From: CAZWRN01 sp964446685
GTDB taxonomy: Bacteria > Patescibacteriota > Microgenomatia > Daviesbacterales > UBA10151
NCBI GenBank assembly: GCA_964446685.1
Contig: CAYUPO010000006.1
Coordinates: 13,470 to 77,469 of the forward strand
DNA length: 64,000 nt
Direction: 5' to 3'
The notes below the pieces were generated by a model. That model saw only the letters and a list, made by a program, of their open reading frames with translations. It was not told where the DNA came from and searched no databases. Every line of letters begins with the position of its first letter. Position 1 is the stretch's first letter. Shown piece after piece: positions 17,020-24,913 of the stretch. Both the position numbers and the translations under genes were made by a program.

Positions 17020-17964
17020 CTAACCTATCTTTAGCCGACTGCTTCCCGGATGCAAAATCCGTGAGACCAATGAAGGCTGTCCCACTGATGGAGGACGCAG
17101 ATACTGCGCAGCATTTTCTCTTTGCAAAAGCTGATACTGGTCTTTGTCAGTTACATCTTGTGGCATATGATCAAAAACCGGATTATATACGGCTGTACCA
17201 TCCCCTCTGGAAACTATTCTTCCCTCAAACAAAATTCCTCTGGTTGGATCAAGTGGTGAACCAACCGGGGTTGTTCCATACAAAGTATGAAATCTATCCC
17301 GAGTAGGCTCATCTAGTAAACTCATTTCAATATTGGTTGATGCACGATAGCCAACCAAATGATACCCCTCTTTCGCACTATCGAGTGATTGAACTGATTG
17401 ATCCGCAACCTGATGCCAGTGAGATATGCCGATATGTACATCAGTCAGATGTGGATTGCGGTAAATATCAACTGCCCAGACTTTTTGAACAGCCTGTGAG
17501 AGACCGGAAGTCCCACATTCAACAGTGTTACTTTGGTCTGACTGTGTTTGATTATCCCAATATTTGGTTTGTTCCAGGGCTTTTGCCAATGGTCTCTCAA
17601 CCTCATGCACAACTTCTATTCCTTCATACATAATAGTTGCGGGTAAAGCTTCAGGAAATACGTGAGAACGCAGCATTAATTGTTCAATAGGATCATCAAA
17701 AACCAAGGAATCAGCAGCTTTAGCGTCACGATCTGCCCCCTGCCGACCTGAGACAGGATCGATTAATTCGATCAGTTTATCTTCACATGCACTATCTGAC
17801 TGTGGTGACAATAAATCTTCCACTGCCGAAAGAGCACTTTCAGCATCCAGCTCGTCAATTTCGTCATCAAAAATACTGCCCTCTGGTATAGCCGTTTTGG
17901 GAATAAATACTCCTCTTTCAACCATTCCCTGATAAATAGATGGTAACCCTTCGATGTAACTCAT
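17020..17964 (-). CDS. Hypothetical protein, acidic N-terminus
   Basis: A 314-residue soluble protein without recognisable family. The first 80 residues are acidic (IFDDEIDELDAESALSAVED); the middle has VWAVDIYRNPHLTDVHIGIS; the C-terminus is VGQPSLVSRILHPGSSRLKIG. No signal peptide or membrane helix is seen. A strong intrinsic terminator ends just 8 bases before the ATG (17973-18000), so expression may depend on read-through. No Shine-Dalgarno is evident. Confidence 0.65.
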   Translation of the reverse strand: MSYIEGLPSIYQGMVERGVFIPKTAIPEGSIFDDEIDELDAESALSAVEDLLSPQSDSACEDKLIELIDPVSGRQGADRDAKAADSLVFDDPIEQLMLRSHVFPEALPATIMYEGIEVVHEVERPLAKALEQTKYWDNQTQSDQSNTVECGTSGLSQAVQKVWAVDIYRNPHLTDVHIGISHWHQVADQSVQSLDSAKEGYHLVGYRASTNIEMSLLDEPTRDRFHTLYGTTPVGSPLDPTRGILFEGRIVSRGDGTAVYNPVFDHMPQDVTDKDQYQLLQRENAAQYLRPPSVGQPSLVSRILHPGSSRLKIG

Positions 17965-17972
17965 AAATGCTT

Positions 17973-18000
17973 AAAAAAACCGCCCTTTCTATGGCGGTTT
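17973..18000 (-). terminator. Intrinsic terminator in the leader of the 17964 gene
   Basis: On the minus strand AAACCGCC - 8-base loop - GGCGGTTT is followed directly by TTTT. A second hairpin (CCCTCTTTATTAAAGAGGG) lies upstream near 18042-18060. It is either an attenuator for the gene that starts at 17964 or the end of a transcript from upstream. Confidence 0.7.
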
Positions 18001-18126
18001 GCAGTTTTTGTAACTGATGTTAATCAATTACTAACTGCATCCCTCTTTAATAAAGAGGGTGGTAATAATATTTTTTATTAAATTAATTTCTAAAATCATT
18101 CTTGGATGGTAACAGTTAGGCAATTT

Positions 18127-18148
18127 TGTCACTGTGACGAGTGTCACA
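18127..18148. promoter_or_regulatory. GTCAC palindromes upstream of the DUF1905 gene
   Basis: GTCACTGTGAC overlaps GTGACGAGTGTCAC, giving nested inverted repeats about 25 bases before a TATTAT -10 box (18172-18177). A similar GTCACTAGTGAC precedes the DUF2277 gene. Confidence 0.35.
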
Positions 18149-18188
18149 CTTTAAAATTAGAAAATTTTTGATATTATGCTTTAATCCG

Positions 18189-18645
18189 ATGCAAATCTTT
18201 AAAGCCGAAATTGGCATTATTGGTATTAATCCGTTTGTAGAAGTTCCTGACAATGTTTTACAGCAGCTGTTTAAACATTCGGGCAAAGACAAAGGGCCAA
18301 TACCTGTTTCCGGGATGATCGATGGTAAACCATTTGTCCAACAATAGTGAAGTATCAGGGACTATGGAGACTCTATTTAAATACGCCAATGCGTGAAGCA
18401 TCTAATACCACAGTTGGTGACACCGTTACTATTGCTTTGGAATATAACGAAAATCCACCAGTTGTAGAAATGCCACCTCAATTAATTAAAGCTTTAAAAG
18501 AAAATCCTACAGCGAATACTGCTTTTGAAAAACTCCCACCCTATCGTCAAAAAGAAATTACCAGGTATTTAGCCAATCTCAAAACACCGGAAACTCTGGA
18601 AAAAAATCTACAGAAAACTATTGATTTTCTGGAAGGAAAACCAGT
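18189..18645 (+). pseudogene. DUF1905 / YdeI-OmdA family protein, frameshifted and cut by a sequence gap
   Basis: The first frame (18189-18347) encodes MQIFKAEIGIIGINPFVEVP and KHSGKDKGPIPVSGMIDGKP, the DUF1905 start. At the TAG (18345-18347) the match continues in another frame from GTG at 18347: KYQGLWRLYLNTPMREA, then the YdeI/OmdA C-terminal helices (PPQLIKALKENPTANTAFEKL, RQKEITRYLANLKTPETLEK). One missing T near CAATAGTG would restore CAATTAGTG (Q-L-V). The gene runs into the N gap, so a real pseudogene and an assembly error cannot be told apart. Confidence 0.75.
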
Positions 18646-18745
18646 NNNNNNNNNNNNNNNNNNNNNNNNNNNNNNNNNNNNNNNNNNNNNNNNNNNNNNN
18701 NNNNNNNNNNNNNNNNNNNNNNNNNNNNNNNNNNNNNNNNNNNNN
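18646..18745. other. Sequence gap (100 N)
   Basis: A run of exactly 100 N, so the true size is unknown. It hides the 3' ends of two convergent genes, the DUF1905/YdeI gene (+) and the DUF2277 gene (-). Confidence 0.99.
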
Positions 18746-18912
18746 GTGACATGAGCAATTTCTTTGACTGCTTCATCAAAAGCTTGCTGGTTTGAATCAT
18801 TTGGTTTATTCATTCCAGTCAGTTTGCGAACATACTGCAAAGCAGCATCATGAATCTCGCCCTGAGAGGCTTTTGGTTCAAAATTAAAAAGTGGCTTAAT
18901 ATTGCGACACAT
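18746..18912 (-). CDS. DUF2277 family protein (3' end lost in gap)
   Basis: Starts MCRNIKPLFNFEPKASQGEI, continues HDAALQYVRKLTGMNKPND and AFDEAVKEIAHVT, matching the well-conserved N-terminal two thirds of DUF2277, a short family of about 80-95 residues with unknown function. The CRNIxxLFNFEPxA opening is diagnostic. The C-terminus lies in the gap. The palindrome GTCACTAGTGAC (18927-18938) lies 14 bases before the ATG. Confidence 0.85.
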
Positions 18913-18926
18913 AATTTTTTTTAGTC

Positions 18927-18938
18927 ACTAGTGACATA
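18927..18938. promoter_or_regulatory. GTCACTAGTGAC palindrome upstream of DUF2277 gene
   Basis: A perfect 12-base palindrome immediately upstream of the start at 18912, in the place expected for an operator. Related to the GTCAC repeats at 18127-18148. Confidence 0.35.
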
Positions 18939-18952
18939 GAGTCTGACGACTC

Positions 18953-19339
18953 TCAGTTCTTGATTCCTAATTTACCGCCATACCAAACGAGAGGATAGGC
19001 TGTCACTGCTAAAGCGATTGGATACCAATGGTTGCCGTATTGCCAGCCGGCAAAGATGCCTGCAATTCCACCAATAGTGCCCAAAATAGCCAAGATTATT
19101 ACATGTTTTCTCGGATTAGATGGAGCAAGTTTAGCAGCCACAAATCCACCTAAGACTGCATAGGCGCTTCGATAGATCAATGCAGTTATGAGTAACCAGA
19201 CAGGTGATCCATTTTGCATTTGATACTCGGCACTTGGGAATATACCCGTATTTTCTAGGATGGCATCAGTGAGAGTGCTAAGTACTGCGACAGTTAGAAA
19301 TCCTACAACTACAGCAATAATACTTTTAAATATTTTCAT
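18953..19339 (-). CDS. Hypothetical four-helix membrane protein
   Basis: 128 residues with four hydrophobic helices: SIIAVVVGFLTVAVLSTL, WLLITALIYRSAYAVLGGFV, HVIILAILGTIGGIAGIFAG and YPIALAVTAYPLVWYGGKL. The pattern resembles small membrane proteins often found beside SRPBCC/ArsR pairs, as here (the SRPBCC gene starts 98 bases upstream on the same strand). No function known. Confidence 0.7.
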   Translation of the reverse strand: MKIFKSIIAVVVGFLTVAVLSTLTDAILENTGIFPSAEYQMQNGSPVWLLITALIYRSAYAVLGGFVAAKLAPSNPRKHVIILAILGTIGGIAGIFAGWQYGNHWYPIALAVTAYPLVWYGGKLGIKN

Positions 19340-19436
19340 TTTTTTTTATCTCCTTTCTTTAATATCTTCAGACTTCAGTCGGCTGTCATCAGGATAAAGC
19401 TTGCTGCCCAACAGCTAAAGACTGAAGTCTAATGAC

Positions 19437-19943
19437 TTATTCCTTCTCAACTACTTTGGCCATTTTGTCCAAAGATGTGCTCCAACCTTCATTCATACCA
19501 CTTTTTAGCATTGCTTCGACCTGCTCTTTTGATTCAGGTTTTGCGTATATTATCGAAAGTTTACTTTTATCATCGTCTACTGTTTCAAACAAAACAGTGA
19601 TTGTCATTTCTTTAGGAAAATTTGGATCCATTCCAGATTTGTCTGGCTCGATCATATTTCCTTCGGCATCTGAAAAATAATCTGTTACAACCATTTTTTC
19701 ATTTGGCACTATCTCTTTGTAAACTCCAGCACTATACATATCTTTGTCCCACTCTGATCCGGCAGGACCGTGCATAGCAAAGATATATTTTCCACCAACT
19801 CTCAAATCAATTTTGATAGATGGAGCGCTAAAGTGCTCAGGACCCCACCACTGTTTAGCCAGTTCTGGATCAGTCCACGCCTGCCAAAGCATTTCTTTGG
19901 GTGCATTAAAAATTCTTTCTATTACTAATTTGTTATCGTCCAT
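19437..19943 (-). CDS. SRPBCC (AHSA1-type) domain protein
   Basis: The opening IERIFNAPKEMLWQAWTDPE and KQWWGPEHFSAPSIKIDLRV, then GGKYIFAMHGPAG, are the conserved AHSA1/START-like core. The C-terminal helix MNEGWSTSLDKMAKVVE closes the ligand cavity. At 168 residues it is full length. The family binds hydrophobic ligands or acts in stress responses, with no defined reaction. It is almost certainly co-regulated with the ArsR gene 103 bases upstream on the same strand, a very common pairing. Confidence 0.92.
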   Translation of the reverse strand: MDDNKLVIERIFNAPKEMLWQAWTDPELAKQWWGPEHFSAPSIKIDLRVGGKYIFAMHGPAGSEWDKDMYSAGVYKEIVPNEKMVVTDYFSDAEGNMIEPDKSGMDPNFPKEMTITVLFETVDDDKSKLSIIYAKPESKEQVEAMLKSGMNEGWSTSLDKMAKVVEKE

Positions 19944-20046
19944 AAGTTAGTTAATCAGTAAATTAGTAAACCAGTTAATCAGATGTGTTTTTTCTAATTA
20001 ACTAATCTCTAAAGAGCGCAGCTCGCAAGCTTCGCTTATTCACTAT

Positions 20047-20376
20047 TTAACTTCTACCACCTCCTTTCTTTAGTTTTTCTCGCTCTAATAAACGGTCGAG
20101 CATAGTAAAACGGGCATCCCAAGCCTCGGTTAATTTTTTTATCCATTTTTCGATTTCTTTTATTTTCAGAGTATTGATCTGATAGATCCGTTGTTGGGCC
20201 CTTTTTTCCATAGTTACCAGTTTGGCTTCACGTAAAACTTTTAGATGCTGGGAGATGGCGGGAGGGGTAATTTTAAATTTGTCAGAGATATCAGTGGCAG
20301 ATAACTTCCCTTTTGAGGCGAGCAACTCAATAATATTTCTTCTGTTTGGATCAGCCAGAGCGGAATAGATATCCAT
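20047..20376 (-). CDS. ArsR-family winged-helix repressor
   Basis: 109 residues: MDIYSALADPNRRNIIELLA, then the winged-helix core ISDKFKITPPAISQHLKVLR (recognition helix) and EAKLVTMEKRAQQRIYQIN (wing). No CxC-type metal site is visible, which fits the SRPBCC-linked non-metal ArsR subgroup. It probably represses its own operon through the inverted/direct repeats at 20391-20427. Confidence 0.93.
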   Translation of the reverse strand: MDIYSALADPNRRNIIELLASKGKLSATDISDKFKITPPAISQHLKVLREAKLVTMEKRAQQRIYQINTLKIKEIEKWIKKLTEAWDARFTMLDRLLEREKLKKGGGRS

Positions 20377-20384
20377 TGGTTTAT

Positions 20385-20427
20385 ATTATAGCATATACTT
20401 AATTAAGTCAATACTTAATTAATATGC
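20385..20427 (-). promoter_or_regulatory. arsR promoter and putative operator
   Basis: Minus strand: -10 TATAAT at 20385-20390, 8 bases before the ATG at 20376, so the mRNA is essentially leaderless. Upstream, TTAATTAAGTAT occurs twice, 16 bases apart, within a larger inverted arrangement (GCATAT...ATATGC). This overlaps the -35 area, as expected for autorepression. Confidence 0.55.
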
Positions 20428-20792
20428 CCAGATATTAAGGAAAAAAGTTTACTGACATCAAAAGGTTTGGCTATAAAATCATCTGCTCCTACTTCCATCA
20501 CGGTTTTTTTGGCTTCCGGATGAGCAGACATCATAATCACCGGAATAGCTTTGGTTTGTAAATCTTGTTTCAGATCTTTGCAGATTACTCTCCCGTCTTT
20601 TCCGGAAAGTAAAACATCAAGTAATATGATATCTGGCTTAAATTCACGGACTATTTGTCTGGTTTCTTCTCCCTTTAGTGTAGTTTTAGTTTGGTATCCT
20701 TCAATTTCAAAAACTAAATTAAGTGCCTCTAAAATATCCGGATCGTCATCAATAATTGCTATTTTAGGACTATGCTTCATTGATTTATTCAT
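20415..20792 (-). CDS. Stand-alone response-regulator receiver protein
   Basis: A single CheY-like domain: KIAIIDDDPDILEALNLVFE with the acidic pocket, FKPDIILLDVLLSGKDG with the phospho-acceptor Asp, VIMMSAHPEA with the Ser/Thr switch and DDFIAKPFDVSKL with the conserved Lys-Pro. No output domain (125 residues). Its partner kinase may be the orphan PAS kinase at 4766-6244, but that is only an inference. Confidence 0.93.
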   Translation of the reverse strand: MNKSMKHSPKIAIIDDDPDILEALNLVFEIEGYQTKTTLKGEETRQIVREFKPDIILLDVLLSGKDGRVICKDLKQDLQTKAIPVIMMSAHPEAKKTVMEVGADDFIAKPFDVSKLFSLISGHIN

Positions 20793-20894
20793 GGCTTTTA
20801 CTGATGCTCGTTTTAACAGATTATCATTAATATATAATAAGGAAGGTATTAATCAAGTAAATTCATCACATTGCTGGATTAAGCAGCATTTCCA

Positions 20895-20959
20895 TCAACC
20901 TGGAAAAGTCCCAAATATATTCCCCTCAGGATCCAGGAAGCACCCCTCTCCACTTACTA
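20895..20959 (-). pseudogene. Relic of a VOC-family gene C-terminus
   Basis: Minus strand reads GEGCFLDPEGNIFGTFPG then a stop. The DPEGNxFG turn is the hallmark of VOC protein C-termini. An in-frame stop lies just upstream and no N-terminal half is found, so only a fragment remains between the receiver gene and the DUF1801 gene. Confidence 0.5.
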
Positions 20960-20962
20960 AGA

Positions 20963-21319
20963 TTATTCATTGGATTTCTTTCTGTATTCTATTATTTTGG
21001 ATATCAGCCGTAAAGGCAATTCCTGGTCAAATGGAAATTGGATAGTTCCCCTGCCTGAAGTTTTAAAAAGGGCTGATTCAGGAATTGCTTTTCCCATCTC
21101 TTCCGAAAAAGGATATAGCGACACATGATGCTGCCAAGCGGCCAGATAAATCAGATCTTTTTCCTGATATTTAAAAGCGGCCATATTATAGCTAATACTC
21201 TCTTTGACCTCCGGAACAGTTTTATGGATCAGCTGCCTGATAGCTTGCAGGATTTCCTGGGTCTTGACTGGAAAAGACTGAATATATTCATCGACCGTAT
21301 TAAAAGTTGCTGCTGTCAT
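20963..21319 (-). CDS. DUF1801 family protein (YdhG-like), copy 2
   Basis: 118 residues: NTVDEYIQSFPVKTQEILQA, then VPEVKESISYNMAAFKYQEK, LIYLAAWQHHVSLYPF and the end GRGTIQFPFDQELPLRLISK. These are the conserved blocks of DUF1801, a small alpha/beta fold of unknown function. It lies 2 bases downstream of a paralog on the same strand, so they are probably co-transcribed. Confidence 0.9.
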   Translation of the reverse strand: MTAATFNTVDEYIQSFPVKTQEILQAIRQLIHKTVPEVKESISYNMAAFKYQEKDLIYLAAWQHHVSLYPFSEEMGKAIPESALFKTSGRGTIQFPFDQELPLRLISKIIEYRKKSNE

Positions 21320-21321
21320 GA

Positions 21322-21675
21322 TTATTTTTCGGTCTGATTTATATTAGCTCTGGCTTTTATCAGTTTTTTAATTAATGGCAGTGGTAAATCCTGATCCAGA
21401 GGAAACTGAATTGTCGCTTTGGCTGTGACATATTTTTTTAGCTCAGACTTATGATTTTCGATCACAGGCGGTGGAATATAAAGCCCAAGATGACTCTTTG
21501 CTAAAGCAAAGTAAGCCAGTCTGCCTTTGTAACCATAATAAGGCATACCATAACTGATTTTTTCTTCTGCTTGAGGCACACATTCTTTGATCACCTGGCG
21601 AAGTTGTTTTAATTTTTGCTGAAATTCTTCGGGAGCATTAGTAATATATTCATCAACTGTTAAAGATTTATTCAT
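21322..21675 (-). CDS. DUF1801 family protein (YdhG-like), copy 1
   Basis: 117 residues: TVDEYITNAPEEFQQKLKQL, VPQAEEKISYGMPYYGYKG, LAYFALAKSHLGLYIPPPV and KATIQFPLDQDLPLPLIKKL. It is paralogous to the next gene with about the same length and ends, and the two form a tight pair. The conserved E-x-x-x-Y-G-M-P motif is clearer in this copy. Function unknown. Confidence 0.92.
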   Translation of the reverse strand: MNKSLTVDEYITNAPEEFQQKLKQLRQVIKECVPQAEEKISYGMPYYGYKGRLAYFALAKSHLGLYIPPPVIENHKSELKKYVTAKATIQFPLDQDLPLPLIKKLIKARANINQTEK

Positions 21676-21718
21676 ATTATTATTGTAACTTATTTACTTA
21701 AATAATCAGTAATTTAAA

Positions 21719-22276
21719 TTACTTAGCTAATAACGCTTCAAGCTTTGTAGTCGTATTCCAATTACGGATCGTCATATCCTGATAGACTGGCAGGCCAATA
21801 ATCCTGGTCAATCTACTCTGAGATGCTTTCTCAGTTAGTCTGGAAAAATAGATCACATCTTTTCCCTGATAGACCTGATCTACCCCCTCTTTGACTGAAA
21901 AACTTTTTAATGCTTCCTTTGGAGTAAGCGGTTTTTTTAAAAAAATCACATCATATCGATACAAATCCGGCTTTGTTCCAAATCCGGAAGGAGCATCTTT
22001 GATAGTTTGTCTCAGCTGCTTTTCTGTTACTGTGACTACTCTGATTTTTAGATTAAAAGTTTTGGATAGGGCTGCTTCTATGGAGAGAGTTAATTTTTCC
22101 TGAGGCTGTAAGTTAGTTTTGAACAAAACATTGCCACTTTGAATATATGTCACAACATCGCTAAACCCCATTTTTTCAAAACAGGCTTTGAGTTCAGTCA
22201 TTTTGATACTGTTATTTCCACCGACATTGATTCCCCTGAGTAATGCGATATATGAATTTTTTGGAGTGTCCATCAC
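21719..22276 (-). CDS. DUF1697 family protein
   Basis: The start YIALLRGINVGGNNSIKMTE and the block DVVTYIQSGNVLF are diagnostic of DUF1697 (LRGINVGGxNxIxM...L...LGFxxVxTYIQSGNV). The C-terminus has a typical SRLTRIIGLPVYQDMTIRNW. At 185 residues it is complete. No biochemical role is established for the family. It belongs to the accessory cluster. Confidence 0.94.
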   Translation of the reverse strand: MMDTPKNSYIALLRGINVGGNNSIKMTELKACFEKMGFSDVVTYIQSGNVLFKTNLQPQEKLTLSIEAALSKTFNLKIRVVTVTEKQLRQTIKDAPSGFGTKPDLYRYDVIFLKKPLTPKEALKSFSVKEGVDQVYQGKDVIYFSRLTEKASQSRLTRIIGLPVYQDMTIRNWNTTTKLEALLAK

Positions 22277-22304
22277 GAAATTATATCAAACAGATATTAC
22301 AAAT

Positions 22305-22622
22305 TCAGGAAGGGTTTGCCACAGTGCGTTTGATCTTTTTAACTCCCCGAAATCCCAAATAGGTCATCAGCAAGAGTACAAATACAGCTATATAAAATTT
22401 ATCCGAATTAAACAATATCTTCATCAGAGGTGTGTCCTGATGAAATAACATATGGAATATCACAGATAAAGGCATCGTCCACCAGAGCCAGGAAATGAGC
22501 GGAATTTTGATATAAAACTGGGAAAATAATTTTGTTAACAATGGACTCAAAATAAAAACCCCGACATAGGCCAGTACGGTATCAAATATAGGAAATGGTC
22601 CAATTCTATATTGGCGAAGCAA
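22305..22622 (-). CDS. Hypothetical small membrane protein
   Basis: 105 residues with three hydrophobic helices (IFDTVLAYVGVFILSPLLTKL, WLWWTMPLSVIFHMLFH, FYIAVFVLLLMTYLGFRGV) and a basic tail KKIKR. The order and the RIGPFPIFDTVLAY start resemble conserved unnamed membrane proteins of candidate phyla. Function unknown. Confidence 0.65.
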   Translation of the reverse strand: MLRQYRIGPFPIFDTVLAYVGVFILSPLLTKLFSQFYIKIPLISWLWWTMPLSVIFHMLFHQDTPLMKILFNSDKFYIAVFVLLLMTYLGFRGVKKIKRTVANPS

Positions 22623-22687
22623 TGTTAGGTAATCGATAAAGATAGTTTACTCCTTAAATGAAAAAAATGCTGTATTAGTTATCAAAT

Positions 22688-23638
22688 TTACAATTCTTTT
22701 GTTAGCTGTTCAAAGGTTGTTGTTAGATGATTTAATGCTTTATGGTCAATTGCTTCAGCTGTTTCTTGATTAAATATATGTCCCATGGATGAGGCAAATT
22801 CCAGGGCAAACATTCCCTGGTACATTTTAAGAGCTTTCTTCTGATCGGCGGATAGATTTAGTAATTTCATCCAGTAATCTGTATATAAAGTATCATCTCC
22901 CAGTTCAGTTAATGCCATTTGGGTTAGAGCAAGTGTGAGCAGTGGATCGCCAAAACAGACACTGTCAACGTCAACTATTCCGCTAAGTTTTCCATTATTT
23001 ATAATGACATTTTTTGTTGTGGTGTCATCTAAGAAAGGGGTTGGTTTAACTTGCTGAATATACTCATTCATTGATTGATACAACTGCTCTAGTCTTTGAA
23101 TATATTTTTTATCAATCAGTCCTGTTTTAGCATTTCGGGTGGTGATTCTTTCCAAATATAGATCTAACACTCCCCTCCAGGATGAATGCAACTTTGGATC
23201 TTCATAGGACATCGCATATCCAAATCCAGAACCCGGTTTTAAAGATCCAACTTTTTTTTGAATATCAACTATTTCTTTTGCCAACTGCTCTTTCTCTTGG
23301 CTGCTCATTTCTTGGTATGCATGCAGTAAATCTTTGCCAGGCAATCTGTCCATGACAATTAAAGGAAATCCACACTTACTTCCCTCCATATCACCCAACC
23401 TGAATGTCGGCAACGGGATACCAAGTGGTTTAAGAATTTTATACCAATAAAGTGCACTCTCAAAAGATGATTTTTGTTCAATTCTGGTTAATCTCACAAC
23501 AACTTCATCTGTCGAAGTTTTAACATCATAGACATAATGAGCTTTGCCTGTTGAAAATCTATTAATACTAATAATTTCATCAGAAGTAAGATCTTTGATA
23601 ATTTTTTCAACTAATTCTTCAGAAGGAATGTTAGGCAT
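22688..23638 (-). CDS. Aminoglycoside phosphotransferase (APH) family kinase
   Basis: A protein-kinase-like fold: the glycine-poor N-lobe RFSTGKAHYVYDVKTSTDEV with the ATP Lys region in VVVRLTR, PLIVMDRLPGKDL hinge, the catalytic-loop region TPFLDDTTTKNVIINNGKLSG (D-x-x-x-x-N like) and SGIVDVDSVCFGDP in place of the usual IDW/IDFG metal motif. At 316 residues it is full length. The substrate may be an antibiotic, choline/homoserine-like compound or other small molecule. The stop overlaps the spacing to the DHFR-like gene by only 2 bases, suggesting co-transcription. Confidence 0.82.
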   Translation of the reverse strand: MPNIPSEELVEKIIKDLTSDEIISINRFSTGKAHYVYDVKTSTDEVVVRLTRIEQKSSFESALYWYKILKPLGIPLPTFRLGDMEGSKCGFPLIVMDRLPGKDLLHAYQEMSSQEKEQLAKEIVDIQKKVGSLKPGSGFGYAMSYEDPKLHSSWRGVLDLYLERITTRNAKTGLIDKKYIQRLEQLYQSMNEYIQQVKPTPFLDDTTTKNVIINNGKLSGIVDVDSVCFGDPLLTLALTQMALTELGDDTLYTDYWMKLLNLSADQKKALKMYQGMFALEFASSMGHIFNQETAEAIDHKALNHLTTTFEQLTKEL

Positions 23639-23640
23639 TT

Positions 23641-24201
23641 TTATAACTTAGTGACTTTGAAGGTAAAACTCGTTCTTGCAGGAGTTGTTTGTTCAACTTT
23701 AGTTCTTTCAAGCTTGATCTTATCTGTATCTATATTTTCAAAAAGTTTTAATCCTTTTCCTATCAGAACTGGCATTACATCTAACTGTAATTCATCGCAA
23801 AGATTTGCATTAAGACACTGCTGAATAGTGTTGGCACCTATCACCTGGACATCTTTACCATCTGCGGCTTTTTTAGCTTGTGAAATAGCACTTTCTACTC
23901 CATCAGTTATAAAAGTAAAACTAAGTTTGCCGTTTCCTGGAGGATATTTGGCTGGAGGTGTATGGGTCAGGACAAAAATAGGAGTTTGAAATTCATATTC
24001 ATCATTGGCCCATTCAAATGGGTCTGCCATCTGATAAGTATGTCTTCCCATTACAACAGCACCGGTTGATTTAATCATTTCCTTAAATGAAGGAACATCA
24101 TGAAGTTCAGTAAAATCAGTATAAAGCTGATCGACACTCCCCTCACTATCATTCACAAATCCATCCAGCGACAAAGCCATTCCAGCAATTACTTTTCCCA
24201 T
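23641..24201 (-). CDS. Dihydrofolate reductase-like (RibD C-terminal domain) protein
   Basis: MGKVIAGMALSLDGFVND is the classic start of the YyaP/YwjB group. VVMGRHTYQMADPFEW, PIFVLTHTPP, VQVIGANTIQQCLNANLCD and ELQLDVMPVLIGKGLKLFE are further conserved blocks of the RibD_C fold. It binds NADPH in relatives; true dihydrofolate reductase activity is unproven. At 186 residues it is complete. Confidence 0.92.
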   Translation of the reverse strand: MGKVIAGMALSLDGFVNDSEGSVDQLYTDFTELHDVPSFKEMIKSTGAVVMGRHTYQMADPFEWANDEYEFQTPIFVLTHTPPAKYPPGNGKLSFTFITDGVESAISQAKKAADGKDVQVIGANTIQQCLNANLCDELQLDVMPVLIGKGLKLFENIDTDKIKLERTKVEQTTPARTSFTFKVTKL

Positions 24202-24300
24202 GTTGAAATTATAACCGATGGTTGTGAGTTTTACTTATAGTAGAAGGGTTGAATTCTAACATATGCTATTAAACACGAGGCTAATTTTATTGATAGCGGT

Positions 24301-24801
24301 TTATTCTCCAGCTTTTCTTATTGCTTCAAGATCAAGTTTTTTCATTGGCATAAAAGCGGCTGTCACTGCCTCAGTTTTTTCAGGATCTCTCATCATTTCA
24401 TCCAAAATACGTGGGACTACCTGCCATGTCAGGCCAAACTTATCTGTGCACCAGCCGCATTGTTCGGCTTCAGGAACTGCGGAAAGTTTTTCCCAGAAAA
24501 AGTCAATTTCTTCCTGGGTCTCACACTCAACAATAAAAGAGGTTCCACCATTAAGTTTGAATTGCTCCATTGGACCACCATTCAGAAACATAAAACTAAT
24601 CCCATCAATCTCGCATTCAGCAGTCATAACAGATCCCTCAGGTCTACCAGAAACTTCTTCACTAGCTTTAGGGGCTTTGGTGATATCCCCCATTTTGGCA
24701 CTGTGCTCACCAGGAGCAGTAGTGAAAGTATCAATATAATATTTGGCTGCCTCTTCCCCATCGTTGCCTGCAAACCAGATGCATGTAATTAGTTTACTCA
24801 T
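24301..24801 (-). CDS. PhnB-like VOC family protein (3-dmu-9_3-mt domain)
   Basis: MSKLITCIWFAGNDGEEAAKYYIDTF begins the PhnB-like domain; it continues with SVMTAECEIDGISFMFLNGG, then FIVECETQEEIDFFWEKLSA, EQCGWCTDKFGLTWQVVPRI and the end MKKLDLEAIRKAGE. At 166 residues it is complete. Known structures are dimeric VOC folds with no settled enzymology. It is a typical member of the same mobile accessory set as DUF1801, AHSA1 and DHFR-like genes. Confidence 0.92.
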   Translation of the reverse strand: MSKLITCIWFAGNDGEEAAKYYIDTFTTAPGEHSAKMGDITKAPKASEEVSGRPEGSVMTAECEIDGISFMFLNGGPMEQFKLNGGTSFIVECETQEEIDFFWEKLSAVPEAEQCGWCTDKFGLTWQVVPRILDEMMRDPEKTEAVTAAFMPMKKLDLEAIRKAGE

Positions 24802-24877
24802 ATATTTATTCTAACATATTTGTTCAACTTCGTTGATTAGTTACAGAGGAATTAATAGCAAGTGTAAAAATGAGGGA

Positions 24878-24907
24878 TTGTATTAAACGTTGAAGTATCG
24901 ACATAAT
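24878..24907 (+). promoter_or_regulatory. Promoter of pilin-like/propeller gene (leaderless)
   Basis: TTGTAT (24878-24883), 18-base spacer, CATAAT (24902-24907). A GTG codon begins 7 bases after the -10 box at 24914, so transcription should start on the start codon. Confidence 0.45.
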
Positions 24908-24913
24908 CATTAT

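Noticed and set aside
18345..18349. Programmed frameshifting at TAGTG in the DUF1905 gene.
   Set aside because: No slippery sequence or stimulator is visible and relatives are single-frame; an indel is simpler.
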